Part shown: piece after piece, positions 24,150 to 33,216 of the stretch | Layout of the letters: every line of letters begins with the position of its first letter | How positions within the stretch are numbered: position 1 is the first letter of the stretch | Assembly: GCA_023402275.1 (NCBI GenBank) | Contig: JAEXCH010000019.1 | Coordinates: 1-48,566, forward strand | DNA length: 48,566 bases | DNA from: Methanobacteriota archaeon | Lineage (GTDB): Archaea; Thermoplasmatota; Thermoplasmata; Methanomassiliicoccales; Methanomethylophilaceae | Direction of reading: 5' to 3' | Made by a program: the position numbers and the translations under genes | Notes under the pieces: model-generated | What the model was told of the DNA's origin: nothing | What the model saw: only the letters and a program-made list of their open reading frames with translations | Database searches by the model: none

Positions 24150-24533
24150 ATGGTTGCTGTGAAGATATTCTGCAAGATATGTCCCAGCGAGGATCCGGAA
24201 AAGGTCAGGGATGCTGTAATGAACATATTCCCGGACGCGGTCCTGGAAGGAACGGATGAAAGACTCGAAGGTACAGGTACGGCAGATAGGTTCTTCGATC
24301 TCATCAGAAAGCAGAAGATACTTGACAGCACGAGATCCACGATGTTCAAGGGGGTAAGAAGGAATTCCATCGTCTTACATCTCAATAAACAGGTGGCTAC
24401 GGTAGGAAAGGTCTCGTTCACAGAGCCAAGGACCATTTTGGGGACAATACAGGTGACCATCGAGTGCGACGACCCCGAGGCAATGATAGATTTCATTGCA
24501 CCGAGAACTGTCGACGGTCAAGAGGTGAGATGA
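24150..24533 (+). CDS. UPF0201 family protein (predicted RNA-binding)
   Basis: 127 residues, matching the archaeal UPF0201/COG1931 family in length and pattern: ICPSEDPEKVRDAVMNIFPD near the start, the central DRFFDLIRKQKILDSTRS, and LHLNKQVATVGKVSF. The fold is related to ribosomal protein L5 and the family is predicted to bind RNA; its role is not known. A TATA-like TTAAATATT lies about 25 nt before the ATG with no ribosome site, suggesting a leaderless transcript. Its stop overlaps the next gene's start. Confidence 0.85.
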   Translation: MVAVKIFCKICPSEDPEKVRDAVMNIFPDAVLEGTDERLEGTGTADRFFDLIRKQKILDSTRSTMFKGVRRNSIVLHLNKQVATVGKVSFTEPRTILGTIQVTIECDDPEAMIDFIAPRTVDGQEVR

Positions 24534-25297
24534 TGATAGGGATGTCCTGCACCCAATTCGGGGTAGAGGATCCAGAAGAGATAATGGATCAGGTCTCACA
24601 TGATTTCAGGCTTTGGGAGATATTCTCTGAGGGAAGACATTCTGTCACTGATATCTGGTCGCGTTTCAATGATATCAAATGCAGATACTCAATGGAATTC
24701 TCCATTCATGCTCCGATATGTGACATGAACATAGCTGCTTTCAATGATAAGATAAGGGAGACATCCGTAAACGAGATGATAAGGACGATGGAGTGCGCCA
24801 ACAAGATGGACATCGAGACCGTGACAATACATCCGGGCATCTATTCGATGGTGCTTCACGACGTCAAGGAAAGATCGGAACAACTGGCAAGGTCATCGTT
24901 GAAGGATATAGAGAAGGCGGCCAAACAATATGGTGTAACGGCAGCGATAGAGAACATGCCTTCTTTCCAAATAATGATGGGGCAGACGCCCGAAGGATTA
25001 CTGGGTCTGATAGAGGATACGGACCTCATGGTCTGTTTCGATATAGGCCATGCGAACACCATGGGAATGATAGATGAATTCATAGATGTGTTCCATGAGA
25101 GATTGGCCAATATACACATACATGATAACATGGGCGATAGGGATGCCCACCTGACGATCGGTGACGGCAACATCGATTTCTACAATGTGCTCTCAAGACT
25201 CAGGGGTTACAAAGGAAATTATGTCATAGAATCAAAGGATCTGGATTCTGCCGTGGCATCGAAGAAAAGGCTCGAAGAGATGATGTTCAGGATATGA
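24530..25297 (+). CDS. xylose isomerase-like TIM-barrel protein (AP endonuclease 2 superfamily)
   Basis: 255 residues from ATG 24530 (a second ATG follows directly at 24533), with GAGGTGAG just upstream and a 4-bp overlap with the UPF0201 stop. The barrel's metal-site blocks are visible: FSIHAPI, TVTIHPGIYS, AAIENMPS, VCFDIGHANTMG and NIHIHDNMGDRDAHLTIGDG. These are the His/Glu/Asp ligands of the endonuclease IV/sugar isomerase superfamily. It could be a nuclease or an isomerase; the substrate cannot be told from sequence. It is co-transcribed with the UPF0201 gene and converges with the CPBP gene with no gap. Confidence 0.8.
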   Translation: MMIGMSCTQFGVEDPEEIMDQVSHDFRLWEIFSEGRHSVTDIWSRFNDIKCRYSMEFSIHAPICDMNIAAFNDKIRETSVNEMIRTMECANKMDIETVTIHPGIYSMVLHDVKERSEQLARSSLKDIEKAAKQYGVTAAIENMPSFQIMMGQTPEGLLGLIEDTDLMVCFDIGHANTMGMIDEFIDVFHERLANIHIHDNMGDRDAHLTIGDGNIDFYNVLSRLRGYKGNYVIESKDLDSAVASKKRLEEMMFRI

Positions 25298-26344
25298 TCA
25301 TTCATTCTTGTTCTGTTCGATGTACCCGTTCATGAACCAAGGCATCGCACGTATCTTGTCCTTCGAAGTGAATAGTTTGTATAAGATATACAGTAGAGCG
25401 GCCAAGCCCAGTATGAGCAGTGCGAATGTCACGATAATCTGAACTCCGCCTATTCCGATCCAGTCGAATGATGACAAGTAGTTGTTTATGAAATGCAGAA
25501 GTATAGTTGCATACAATCCGAACCTTACGAAAATGTAACCCATCAACATGCCCATTATGCCGGTGGCCAATACCTTCCAGTACTGATCGTCCCATCCTGA
25601 GAAATGGGCTATTCCGAATATGGCGCCAGACAATATTATGAATACCAATGCGGAGGTGCTCATTCCGAATCCTCCGAACAGGCATTTGAGGGATTCCTTC
25701 TTCCTTGTCATTATCAAGGATATTATCGTTATCGGGACCCCTATGTAAAGCACGCGGGTGACGATCTCCTCCCAGAATGCTGCATCCGCCAGAAGGAACA
25801 TCTGTTGTATCTTGTCTCCGAAGTCTGGAACTATGATCTCCTGTCCGGATATGACCGCGATCATTACGACAACGAAGTTCACTACGAGTGAAACGCCTAT
25901 CGCCATACCCACCCAGGTTATTGCCGTCCGTCTGACGTCAGGGGATTCTATGATGTTATCGGCAGATCTTGCTGCATCTATGAACTTCTTTATCGCGTAT
26001 GCCGCACATGCGAATATCACGACCACCACCATGACGAAATACACTTGGGCAGCTATGCCGCTCAGAGTGAATGCAGTTGTGGGGAACGGTATCAAAATCG
26101 GGAAACTCACTCTCGATATGGCAAGAAGGTCGAAGATGGCCGGCAGGTTCAACAGAAGAGCCAGCAACTCTATCGCAAGTATGAATAGAACAAGAATGGC
26201 GGTAATGAACAGAAGTATCTTGCCAAGATACATGGATTCGTTCCTTTGCTGAGGAACATCACCATCGATCTCACGGCCGCAGGCACCACAGAAGGTGCTC
26301 CCCCTTGCTGCGAACTCACTGCATCTTGGACAACCGTCACTCAT
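25298..26344 (-). CDS. zinc-ribbon CPBP-family intramembrane protease
   Basis: 348 residues. A zinc ribbon at the N-terminus (CPRCSEF, then CGACGRE, residues 5-23) is followed by about eight membrane helices. The CPBP/Abi protease motifs are present: EEIVTRVLY (paired Glu with Arg), FGIAHFSGW and LLHFINNYLS. The family includes CAAX-type proteases and immunity proteins of bacteriocin loci, but here the operon is with a regulator, not with the bacteriocin genes. Its ATG overlaps the end of the upstream gene by 8 bp. The substrate is unknown. Confidence 0.85.
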   Translation of the reverse strand: MSDGCPRCSEFAARGSTFCGACGREIDGDVPQQRNESMYLGKILLFITAILVLFILAIELLALLLNLPAIFDLLAISRVSFPILIPFPTTAFTLSGIAAQVYFVMVVVVIFACAAYAIKKFIDAARSADNIIESPDVRRTAITWVGMAIGVSLVVNFVVVMIAVISGQEIIVPDFGDKIQQMFLLADAAFWEEIVTRVLYIGVPITIISLIMTRKKESLKCLFGGFGMSTSALVFIILSGAIFGIAHFSGWDDQYWKVLATGIMGMLMGYIFVRFGLYATILLHFINNYLSSFDWIGIGGVQIIVTFALLILGLAALLYILYKLFTSKDKIRAMPWFMNGYIEQNKNE

Positions 26345-26957
26345 TTGTTATCGTTTTGATATGGCTGACGATATTATTTAGCCTTTCCACTTCGACGACC
26401 GCAAGCAATGAACCTCTGTATTTTGAGATGTCCACTATCTGTTCCGCAATGAATCTCTCTCTTTTTCTGCTCACTGCAGCATATCCCTTTACTTTGTTCA
26501 CGTAATCATCCCAAGATATTGCGAACGCTTCTGCCGAGGACATGTCAAAACGTTGTTTCATTCCTTTCTTGGCAAGCCTGTGTTCCTTTACGAACTCTGT
26601 TGCCTTCACTGTATTGACGTACATCTCAGTGAAGTCGATGTTATTCATATCCAGAGGTATGACGTTTATGGAATCCGCTGAGCAAAGATCGATGAGTTCG
26701 CAATATGCAGGGGTCGGACTCTGTATCTCTCCGAAATTGGATAGATGATGAACATACACCATATCCAATTCGCTCAGTTCCTGCTCATCCTCTATCTCAT
26801 CGCGGTGTTTGACAGCCGTAATCTCCTCTATCCCAAGCGCTACTGAGTATGCTTCGTATCTCCCGTATGCTTCGTTGACCTTGTCGGCCTCTGAGACCAA
26901 TCCTTTGACGATCGGAAGAAGGTCCACGTTGCAATTCCCTATTTTCATAGGGATCAT
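26337..26957 (-). CDS. conserved archaeal protein of unknown function
   Basis: 206 residues from ATG 26957, which overlaps the stop of the COG1395 regulator by 4 bp; ATG 26948 is also possible. No domain can be named with confidence. Visible features are an acidic first half with KHRDEIEDEQELSELDMVYV, a Pro-rich IQSPTPAYCELIDLC, and a basic helical second half (KEHRLAKKGMKQRFDMSSAE). It is soluble, with no membrane segment. Tight overlap on both sides places it in one operon with the regulator and the CPBP protease. Confidence 0.7.
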   Translation of the reverse strand: MIPMKIGNCNVDLLPIVKGLVSEADKVNEAYGRYEAYSVALGIEEITAVKHRDEIEDEQELSELDMVYVHHLSNFGEIQSPTPAYCELIDLCSADSINVIPLDMNNIDFTEMYVNTVKATEFVKEHRLAKKGMKQRFDMSSAEAFAISWDDYVNKVKGYAAVSRKRERFIAEQIVDISKYRGSLLAVVEVERLNNIVSHIKTITNE

Positions 26958-27901
26958 TTCTTGGTGCTCCTTGAAAGTACCAGATCGGTCAGTTCATCCT
27001 GATCGTCTATCTTCTTGAGTTCATCGTTCGTTACAACGGCTGTTGTATCGATGTTCTCGGCGGAACGTTCCTTCTCAACTATAACGAGTGAGTGTTTTCC
27101 TGCGATCTTAGATATCTCCGATGCTATCATGGCCTTCTGGATGAGCCGTTCCTCGTCCGATCCAAGACCTGTCAATATGACCGTCTGTCTGCTTCTGGTG
27201 ATGGCCTCGAACGGACTCTTCGTGACCGGCGTTATCGCGAACCCTATGTCCAATAGGCGGTTGAGAGCGGTGGATTCGGTCCTCTTGTCCCCTGTTACCT
27301 CGTACTCCTCAGGCTTCTTCTCGCTCTTGTATTCGAATGGATTCAAAGGCTCGATGATAGGAACCTGCAGGAACTCCTCCAACCTCATTGCGGCATCGAT
27401 CATGGCGCCCATCCCTGATTCATACATCTGAATGGTCCTTCTGGATACGCCAGCGGTCTCTGCAAGGGTTCCAAGACTTATTCCGCAGTTCTCTCTGACA
27501 TTCCTCAGCATCTCGCTGTCGATCCTGACATATAATCCGCCGGGTGCGGCAAAAATGAACGGGGGGACCTCCTCCAAAAGATGTTCCGCAAGTGTTTCGT
27601 TGGAAATGATCGGGATCTTGAACCTTGAATAAACGATCCCGGGTTCCAGTTGTCCCGAGCTCGATGTCTCCCCGATCAGTAGCGGGGTCGCTTTCAAAGC
27701 CTCTGCGAGGACCTTCATCTCCTCTGCGTTATCTCTTGAGAACGCGTCTATGTTGCTGAGTACCTTGATTATAAGCAGGATCTCATCCTTCCTTCCGACG
27801 ATGTCAAAGCAAACGCTGCGGAGGTTAAGGGTGGCAGATATATCGAAACCCGCCCTAGCCAGAATAGCCCTTGTGGTGTTGATGAGATCCTCTCTGCTCA
27901 T
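26954..27901 (-). CDS. COG1395-type HTH transcriptional regulator
   Basis: 315 residues. An N-terminal nuclease-like fold (about 1-110, SVCFDIVGRKDEILLIIKVL) is followed by a Cro/C1-type helix-turn-helix at about 133-165 (NCGISLGTLAETAGVSRRTI) and a C-terminal alpha/beta domain. This order matches the archaeal 'putative HTH-type transcriptional regulatory protein' family. It is the first gene of a three-gene operon with overlapping stops and starts, so it may be autoregulatory. The target is unknown. Confidence 0.85.
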   Translation of the reverse strand: MSREDLINTTRAILARAGFDISATLNLRSVCFDIVGRKDEILLIIKVLSNIDAFSRDNAEEMKVLAEALKATPLLIGETSSSGQLEPGIVYSRFKIPIISNETLAEHLLEEVPPFIFAAPGGLYVRIDSEMLRNVRENCGISLGTLAETAGVSRRTIQMYESGMGAMIDAAMRLEEFLQVPIIEPLNPFEYKSEKKPEEYEVTGDKRTESTALNRLLDIGFAITPVTKSPFEAITRSRQTVILTGLGSDEERLIQKAMIASEISKIAGKHSLVIVEKERSAENIDTTAVVTNDELKKIDDQDELTDLVLSRSTKK

Positions 27902-27990
27902 AAGTTGGAAAAAGGGTTGTTCTTCTATATAAAAAAATACCTTTTACAAAATAATCAAAGGAAAAAGGTTTTGTTGGTGATCGAAAAGAA

Positions 27991-28479
27991 TCACTGGATG
28001 TCGATCCTCTTTTTGCATGTCGGGGAATCGACCGGGGTCAGAGTGACCTCCAGTATCCCGTTGTTGTATTCGGCCGAGGCAGAATCGGGATCCACATCGC
28101 AGGGAAGCGCCAAGGTCTTGGCGAATCTCCTTTTCCCATTGTCGACATTCACGGAGAGAGTGCTCTTGGTACCTTCTAGGATGATGTCTTCCTTAGAGAC
28201 CCCAGGGATCTCCACGATCACCCTGACCACTCCGTCCTCGAGACTCACATCGGTCAGAGGTTCTCTGACCATGCTCGATTCGATCCCGTGGTCACCCGCG
28301 GAGTTGCCGAATTCCTTCACATGCCTGTTCCCGTCAGGGTCCTGGTACATCGTGTACCCGTAGGTCTTGACGTTGGGATCATCGAGGTTCTCCATATCGG
28401 AGAACATCTTCTCCATCCTCTTGATCATCGAATCGAAACTTCCTCCGAAGAGGTCATCCCAGATATCACCTGTATCCAT
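27991..28479 (-). CDS. Hsp20/alpha-crystallin small heat-shock protein
   Basis: 162 residues. The N-terminal arm (1-75) is acidic and Met/Phe-rich (FDSMIKRMEKMFSDMENLDD). The alpha-crystallin domain covers about 76-155 with LTDVSLEDGVVRVIVEIPGV, SKEDIILEG, KTLALPCDVDPDSASAEYNN and the G-I-L-like NGILEVTLTP. This holdase keeps unfolding proteins soluble. It starts at 28479, overlapping the end of cdc48 by 14 bp, so it is translated from the arsR-cdc48-hsp20 message. Confidence 0.93.
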   Translation of the reverse strand: MDTGDIWDDLFGGSFDSMIKRMEKMFSDMENLDDPNVKTYGYTMYQDPDGNRHVKEFGNSAGDHGIESSMVREPLTDVSLEDGVVRVIVEIPGVSKEDIILEGTKSTLSVNVDNGKRRFAKTLALPCDVDPDSASAEYNNGILEVTLTPVDSPTCKKRIDIQ

Positions 28480-30652
28480 CTATGTTACCCCCTATTGCTT
28501 GGTATCCGTACTCTTTCAGTTTCTGTGATGCCTGAGGTCCGAACTTGTCCATTGCAGAGATGAAATCCCTCATCTCCACCTTGCATGAGGCGATCTCCTC
28601 ATCGGTAGGGACCTTCCCCGGTTCGATTATACGTCTTACCGCGGTCATCACAGCCTCGTTGCATATCGCCGCTATGTCCGCACCCGTGCACCCCTCGCTC
28701 TTGTTGGCAAGTTCTTCGATATCCACATCATCCGCAAGAGGCTTCTCTGCAGTGTGTATCTTGAATATCGATACCCTTGATTCGAAGTCTGGCGGTCCTA
28801 TGTAGATGCTCTTATCGAACCTTCCAGGTCTCAGGAGTGCCTGATCCATTATGTCCGGGCGGTTCGTCGCTGCTATCACAACAACATCATTCAATGATTC
28901 CAGGCCGTCCAGTTCCGTCAACATCTGGGATATTACCCTCTCTGTGACATTGCTGTCGCTTCCTGTTCCCCTTTCCGGTGCTATCGAATCTATCTCATCC
29001 ATGAAGATGACACATGGCGATGCCTGTCTTGCCTTCCTGAATGTTTCCCTAACGGCCTTCTCGGATTCCCCGACCCATTTGTTCAGGAACTCCGGTCCCT
29101 TCACGGCTATGAAGTTCGCTTCGGATTCAGTTGCGACCGCTTTCGCAAGCATGGTCTTACCTGTTCCCGGAGGTCCGTACAGCAGTATCCCCTTCGGAGG
29201 TTTGGCGTTCATGTGTTCGAACACCTTTCCGAACTTCAACGGCCATTCCACCGCTTCCTTCAACTCCTGCTTCGCGGATTCCAGTGCACCGATGTCCTCC
29301 CATTTCACGTCGGGCTTCTCGATCAGCACTTCTCTCATGGTCGAGGGCTGAAGGTCCTTGAGTGCCTCCTTGAAGTCATCCTTGGTGACCGATATCATAT
29401 CCAGTATGTCCACCGGTATCTCATCGGTCTCAAGATCGACCTGAGGGAGTATGCGTCTCAGAGATGCCATTGCCGCCTCCTTACAGAGTGCGGAGATGTC
29501 CGCTCCCGCATATCCGTGTGTGCGGTCTGCGAGTTTCTTCAGATCGACATCATCCGAAAGGGGCATCCCCCTTGTGTGTATCTGGAGGATCTCATATCTT
29601 CCGTCCCTGTCCGGGATCCCGATCTCTATCTCACGATCGAACCTTCCGGGCCTCCTGAGTGCTTCGTCGATGGAGTTGGGTCTGTTGGTGGCACCTATGA
29701 CCACTACCTTTCCCCTGGAGTTCAATCCGTCCATCAAGGATAGCAGCTGAGCGACTATGCGTCTCTCTGCCTCTCCTGTGACCTCATCCCTCTTTGGAGC
29801 TATCGAATCTATCTCATCGATGAAGATGATACTGGGTGCGTTCTCTTCCGCCTCTTTGAAGATCTCTCTCAGTTTCCCTTCAGACTCTCCGTAGAACTTG
29901 CTCACTATCTCCGGCCCTCCGAGGAATATGAAGTTGCTGCTCGTTTCCCCGGCGACAGCTTTCGCAAGCATGGTCTTACCTGTTCCCGGAGGTCCGTGGA
30001 GCAGAACTCCCTTTGGAGCTTCCACTCCCAGCCTCTTGAACAGTTCAGGGTGTCTAAGCGGGAGTTCTATCATCTCCCTGATCTTAGCGACCTCGTTGCT
30101 AAGTCCGCCAAGATCATCATACGATACCTGAGGGACCTCCATGTTGGTGGCCGATGCAGGTTTATCGGAGATCCTGACCTCTGTATCCTCGGTCATTATC
30201 ACCGCATCCCCCGACGGGGAGAACGATGTGACGACAAGGTCGATCTTGTTTCCCATCACATTCAGGGTGAGCACGTCGCCTTTGGCGAACACCCTTCCTT
30301 CCATGACCTTGTTCAGGTATTCCTCTCCGCCCTGAAGTCTCAACTCCTCAGTGGGTGAGAAGGTTATCTTCTCCGAGTTCTTCGCCATCACTTTCTTTAT
30401 TCCAACGCGTTCATCTATCGATGTTCCTGCGTTGCGCCTGGTCGATCCGTCTATCCTTATTATTCCGCGGTTCGCATCCTCGGGAGCACCTCTGAGCACC
30501 TTCACAACGGTCTTCTTCGTACCGTCTATCTGCAATATGTCCCCTGCTCTCAGCTCAAGTATATCCATAAGCTCGGGGTCAAGTCTTGCGATGCCCTTCC
30601 CGGTCTCTCCGGGTTTCAACTCTGCGACCTTTATCGCTTTCTCGTTACTCAT
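28466..30652 (-). CDS. cdc48: Cdc48/VCP-like double AAA+ ATPase
   Basis: A hexameric unfoldase feeding the proteasome and remodelling complexes. It is 728 residues. The N-terminal double-psi barrel domain (about 1-185, VAELKPGETGKGIARLDPEL) precedes two AAA+ domains, each with Walker A GPPGTGKTMLAKAV and Walker B (IIFIDEIDSIAPKRDE; VIFMDEIDSIAPERG), and arginine fingers of the RRPGRFDREI and LRPGRFDKSI type. The C-terminus ends EYGYQAIGGNIDGYR. It overlaps arsR by 4 bp and hsp20 by 14 bp. Both ATPase sites look intact. Confidence 0.96.
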   Translation of the reverse strand: MSNEKAIKVAELKPGETGKGIARLDPELMDILELRAGDILQIDGTKKTVVKVLRGAPEDANRGIIRIDGSTRRNAGTSIDERVGIKKVMAKNSEKITFSPTEELRLQGGEEYLNKVMEGRVFAKGDVLTLNVMGNKIDLVVTSFSPSGDAVIMTEDTEVRISDKPASATNMEVPQVSYDDLGGLSNEVAKIREMIELPLRHPELFKRLGVEAPKGVLLHGPPGTGKTMLAKAVAGETSSNFIFLGGPEIVSKFYGESEGKLREIFKEAEENAPSIIFIDEIDSIAPKRDEVTGEAERRIVAQLLSLMDGLNSRGKVVVIGATNRPNSIDEALRRPGRFDREIEIGIPDRDGRYEILQIHTRGMPLSDDVDLKKLADRTHGYAGADISALCKEAAMASLRRILPQVDLETDEIPVDILDMISVTKDDFKEALKDLQPSTMREVLIEKPDVKWEDIGALESAKQELKEAVEWPLKFGKVFEHMNAKPPKGILLYGPPGTGKTMLAKAVATESEANFIAVKGPEFLNKWVGESEKAVRETFRKARQASPCVIFMDEIDSIAPERGTGSDSNVTERVISQMLTELDGLESLNDVVVIAATNRPDIMDQALLRPGRFDKSIYIGPPDFESRVSIFKIHTAEKPLADDVDIEELANKSEGCTGADIAAICNEAVMTAVRRIIEPGKVPTDEEIASCKVEMRDFISAMDKFGPQASQKLKEYGYQAIGGNIDGYR

Positions 30653-31275
30653 TGTTCATTCCTCTCCTTGGCATCTCTGCATTTGTTCTCTATCTCTTCG
30701 ATGATCCCGGTGATCCTGTCCTCCCTGAGTCCAAGGTCCTTGGATACATCCTCTATGTCGTGGTCCGGGTAGTTCAGCATCTCGTAGAGTAGATTCCTGC
30801 CCAGATAGTCAAGTTCATTCGCTGCGGACCCGTTCATGAATGCACTGATCATCCTGTTGCGCTGTCTGATCATGTTCGCTCTCATCTCATCGAACTCATG
30901 TATCTGTCTGTCGATCTCGGATAAGGTCTCCCTTATCTCCCCGAGTTCCATGTTGTTCTCTTCTTGGATGGTCTCATTCATGTCAGGAGCTATCAGACTG
31001 GTCCTGAACATGCCGTTGCGCATGTCTATGGTGATGGTGAATTCGGATGTTGGACGATATACGGTCTTATCCGGCCCTTTATCGCTGCTTTCTTTCCTAC
31101 TCTCCACCAGTCCGCTTTTCTCTAGGATGTCCAGGTTCTTCATTATGGCCTGCTGGCTGACCCCCAGTTCCTTTGAGAGTTGAAGCGGATAATGCGGTTC
31201 TCTGACCAAAGCCTGCAGTATCCTTCTTCTTGTGGGGTTCTCCACAACCGATATGATCGTGTCGAAGTCATACAT
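30649..31275 (-). CDS. ArsR-type heat-shock repressor (Phr-like)
   Basis: 208 residues. The N-terminal winged helix (about 5-75) has ISVVENPTRRRILQALVREP, then PLQLSKELGVSQQAIMKNLD, typical of archaeal ArsR regulators. The rest is a long helical part (GEIRETLSEIDRQIHEFDEM) that would form the dimer, and a second helical segment. In Pyrococcus the ArsR-like Phr represses its own gene, hsp20 and an AAA+ ATPase gene. Here the same three kinds of gene form one operon. An operator-like palindrome lies 11 bp before its start. Confidence 0.85.
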   Translation of the reverse strand: MYDFDTIISVVENPTRRRILQALVREPHYPLQLSKELGVSQQAIMKNLDILEKSGLVESRKESSDKGPDKTVYRPTSEFTITIDMRNGMFRTSLIAPDMNETIQEENNMELGEIRETLSEIDRQIHEFDEMRANMIRQRNRMISAFMNGSAANELDYLGRNLLYEMLNYPDHDIEDVSKDLGLREDRITGIIEEIENKCRDAKERNEQ

Positions 31276-31285
31276 ATTATCACCT

Positions 31286-31310
31286 GGTTGTTAACTTATA
31301 GTTATCAACC
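31286..31310 (-). promoter_or_regulatory. operator-like palindrome in the heat-shock operon promoter
   Basis: GGTTGTTAAC - TTATA - GTTATCAACC: two 10-bp arms matching at 9 of 10 positions. On the minus strand a TATA-like TTTAAATA lies at about 31330-31340, so the palindrome covers the expected transcription start. A bound repressor here would block polymerase, as with Phr. A further half site (GGTTAAT) follows at 31314. Confidence 0.6.
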
Positions 31311-31608
31311 ATTGGTTAATGACATTATAGTATTTAAACATATTTATATTATGTTAAACTAGGTACTCTGTTCACGTTAAGATAATGAGTATTTGCGTTT
31401 TAATGGTTGAAGTTTCAAGTAGGTTGAGTATCATACTTATGTAACATTCATGGGCAGATGTTGTAGCCAATTATATAGGCTTTTTATTTATAAACTGAAT
31501 CGCCCCTTTACAATCTAATCTTGATCACAATTTTTGTATAAAGAATTTGGGCCGAGGGCTATTTTATAGTTATAGTTTGTGAAAATGACTCAAAATAGAG
31601 GCATATGT
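31311..31608. other. divergent intergenic region between the heat-shock operon and the broken secreted-protein gene
   Basis: About 300 bp, strongly AT-rich. It holds the TATA-like element of the heat-shock operon near 31335. Towards the plus-strand gene the TATTTTATAGTTATAG stretch (31559-31575) is a possible promoter. I see no gene or further repeat in it. Confidence 0.4.
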
Positions 31609-32778
31609 ATGATAGTTAAGAAAATAATATCAGTGACAATAGTATTGTTATTCTGCACAACAGGATTCATGGTGTTAACTAATGATTCTTCAGAAGGCGA
31701 GGCAATGGCTATAGAATTGTCAAGTAATCCTGTTAAAATTATAGGTCAGCAGAAAGCGAGTGAAGATTACTCAACTTTATTGAGCTATAGTAAAAATGTA
31801 GAATTAATTGAAGACATAAATTCTGTTGAAGATGGAGATTATATTTTTATAAATAGCGATAAAATCAATGATGGAAGTATCTCCAAATATTCAATTAAGG
31901 AAAAAATAAACAATGGAAATCCTGTTGTGATAGTTGGAAGCAATACCAAAATCATATCAGACATTGGAATGGATATGGGAATGAGTGTAACAAGTTCCGA
32001 ATCTCAGGCTTATGGAATATACTATGATGCAGTTAGCGATGTCCAATATGTCTACAACGTTGGCGGGTTTGAGGACGAAGCCGAAATTTTGGCAGAGATG
32101 TATCATCTTATCAATACAAGCATGGTGACATCATCAAGTGGAGACATTCTGGCTGGTGTAGGTGGAAGTAAGATCTCCTCATTCTCTTTCAATTGTGATA
32201 GTTTTGGTAAAGTTAATGGAAGGACACAGTATTCAAAAATCATCGATACAAGCAATGATTATGAATTTTATTTGGTACACTACTTTTATTCGGGATTGAC
32301 AAATAGTGGAAAATCAAAGAGCGGAATGGGAATACATGCAGATGTGGATGGGTATCCCGGATATGGCGCCAATCAAAGATTGTTGAGTTATGGACCAACA
32401 ACATCTTCTGGTACTACTACTGTAAGTTTTGGGGGATCGGTAGGAGTCAATGTAGATCCATTACTAAGTGTTTCTGCGACAGTAGGGTTTAATGCATCTT
32501 GATCACGTACATATTCTGATGTATCGGTAATGGATAGGTCAGATTTGGACTATGAAATTTGTGACGTTTGGTACGACATTAATGAATGTACTAATAGTGG
32601 TTACAACACACTAGTTGTGGAACCAGGATTAGTAGCTTCTGTTCACAATGTGAATGGCGGTGCATACCGTGTAATTGAAAACTATAACTCACAGTTTTGC
32701 AATGTTGTGATCCAAGGAATGTGGCATAATACATTTACGAATTACAGTTTTCCTTTAAATGTGGTCATTGATATATGA
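31609..32778 (+). pseudogene. secreted protein gene interrupted by one in-frame TGA
   Basis: ATG 31609 has GAGG at 31598-31601. The product starts with a clear signal peptide (MIVKKIISVTIVLLFCTTGF). The frame runs to TGA at 32500-32502 (298 codons), then stays open in the same frame to TGA at 32776, giving 389 codons in all if the stop is read through. No base insertion is needed; a TGG (Trp) to TGA change explains it. The first half is alpha/beta, including a VVIVGSNTKIISDIGMDMG segment. The second half is beta-rich, with SGTTTVSFGGSVGVNVDP and then, past the stop, YSDVSVMDRSDLDYEICDVW. No family recognised. The base composition is AT-rich, unlike housekeeping genes nearby. Confidence 0.65.
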
Positions 32779-32808
32779 ATATAGCAATGAGGAGAGATAA
32801 GTGATAAA

Positions 32809-33030
32809 ATGAAAAACACAATGAGTTGGCTGTTTATAGCAATATTCGGAACGATCGGAGCAGTGATGACTTCCGCCGTATGTAGGATTGCATATAAGGC
32901 AGATGGAAATGGAATGTTATCAGACTTCTACAATATGGGGTCTCTCATATTCATCATCCTTGCCTTTTTATTGTTGATTGGATCAATAATAGGAATGGCG
33001 TTATCCCGAAAATCTCAAACTGATATCTGA
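32809..33030 (+). CDS. small membrane protein, two predicted helices
   Basis: 73 residues from ATG 32809 with GGAGAG upstream (32790s). Hydrophobic segments are at about 6-27 and 43-65, with a short polar loop (RIAYKADGNGMLSDFYNMG) and a basic tail (SRKSQTDI). It follows the interrupted secreted-protein gene by 30 bp and shares its AT-rich composition, so they probably form one unit. A terminator hairpin follows. Function unknown. Confidence 0.65.
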   Translation: MKNTMSWLFIAIFGTIGAVMTSAVCRIAYKADGNGMLSDFYNMGSLIFIILAFLLLIGSIIGMALSRKSQTDI

Positions 33031-33047
33031 AACAACTTTAGCATCTA

Positions 33048-33077
33048 TTCCTGTTTAAGCAGGAAATTTATTTTTTT
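33048..33077 (+). terminator. terminator after the two-helix membrane protein gene
   Basis: TTCCTG - TTTAAG - CAGGAA hairpin at 33048-33065, followed by ATTTATTTTTTTAA. Confidence 0.7.
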
Positions 33078-33190
33078 AATGACACTAGAAATATTCTTGA
33101 TAGTTATGACAATGGGTTTGTATGGCCCAATTTATCACCATTGGCGATAAGTCTTTCTGTTCAATTTATATTTGAATAAAATAATAATAT

Positions 33191-33216
33191 TGTATATTAT
33201 TGTACATCAATGTACA
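33191..33216 (+). promoter_or_regulatory. three TRP-box-like repeats upstream of trpB2
   Basis: TGTATA at 33191, TGTACA at 33201 and TGTACA at 33211, each exactly 10 bp apart, so all face one side of the helix. They abut a TATA-like ATATAATTAAAT (33217-33226) that precedes the trpB2 ATG by about 25 nt. In Methanothermobacter the TrpY repressor binds TGTACA TRP boxes, including at trpB2. That the same control exists here is inference. Confidence 0.6.

Noticed and set aside
25298..26344. CPBP protease as an immunity protein of the bacteriocin system
   Set aside because: CPBP proteins do serve in some bacteriocin loci, but this gene is 7 kb away and in a tight operon with a COG1395 regulator, with housekeeping base composition.
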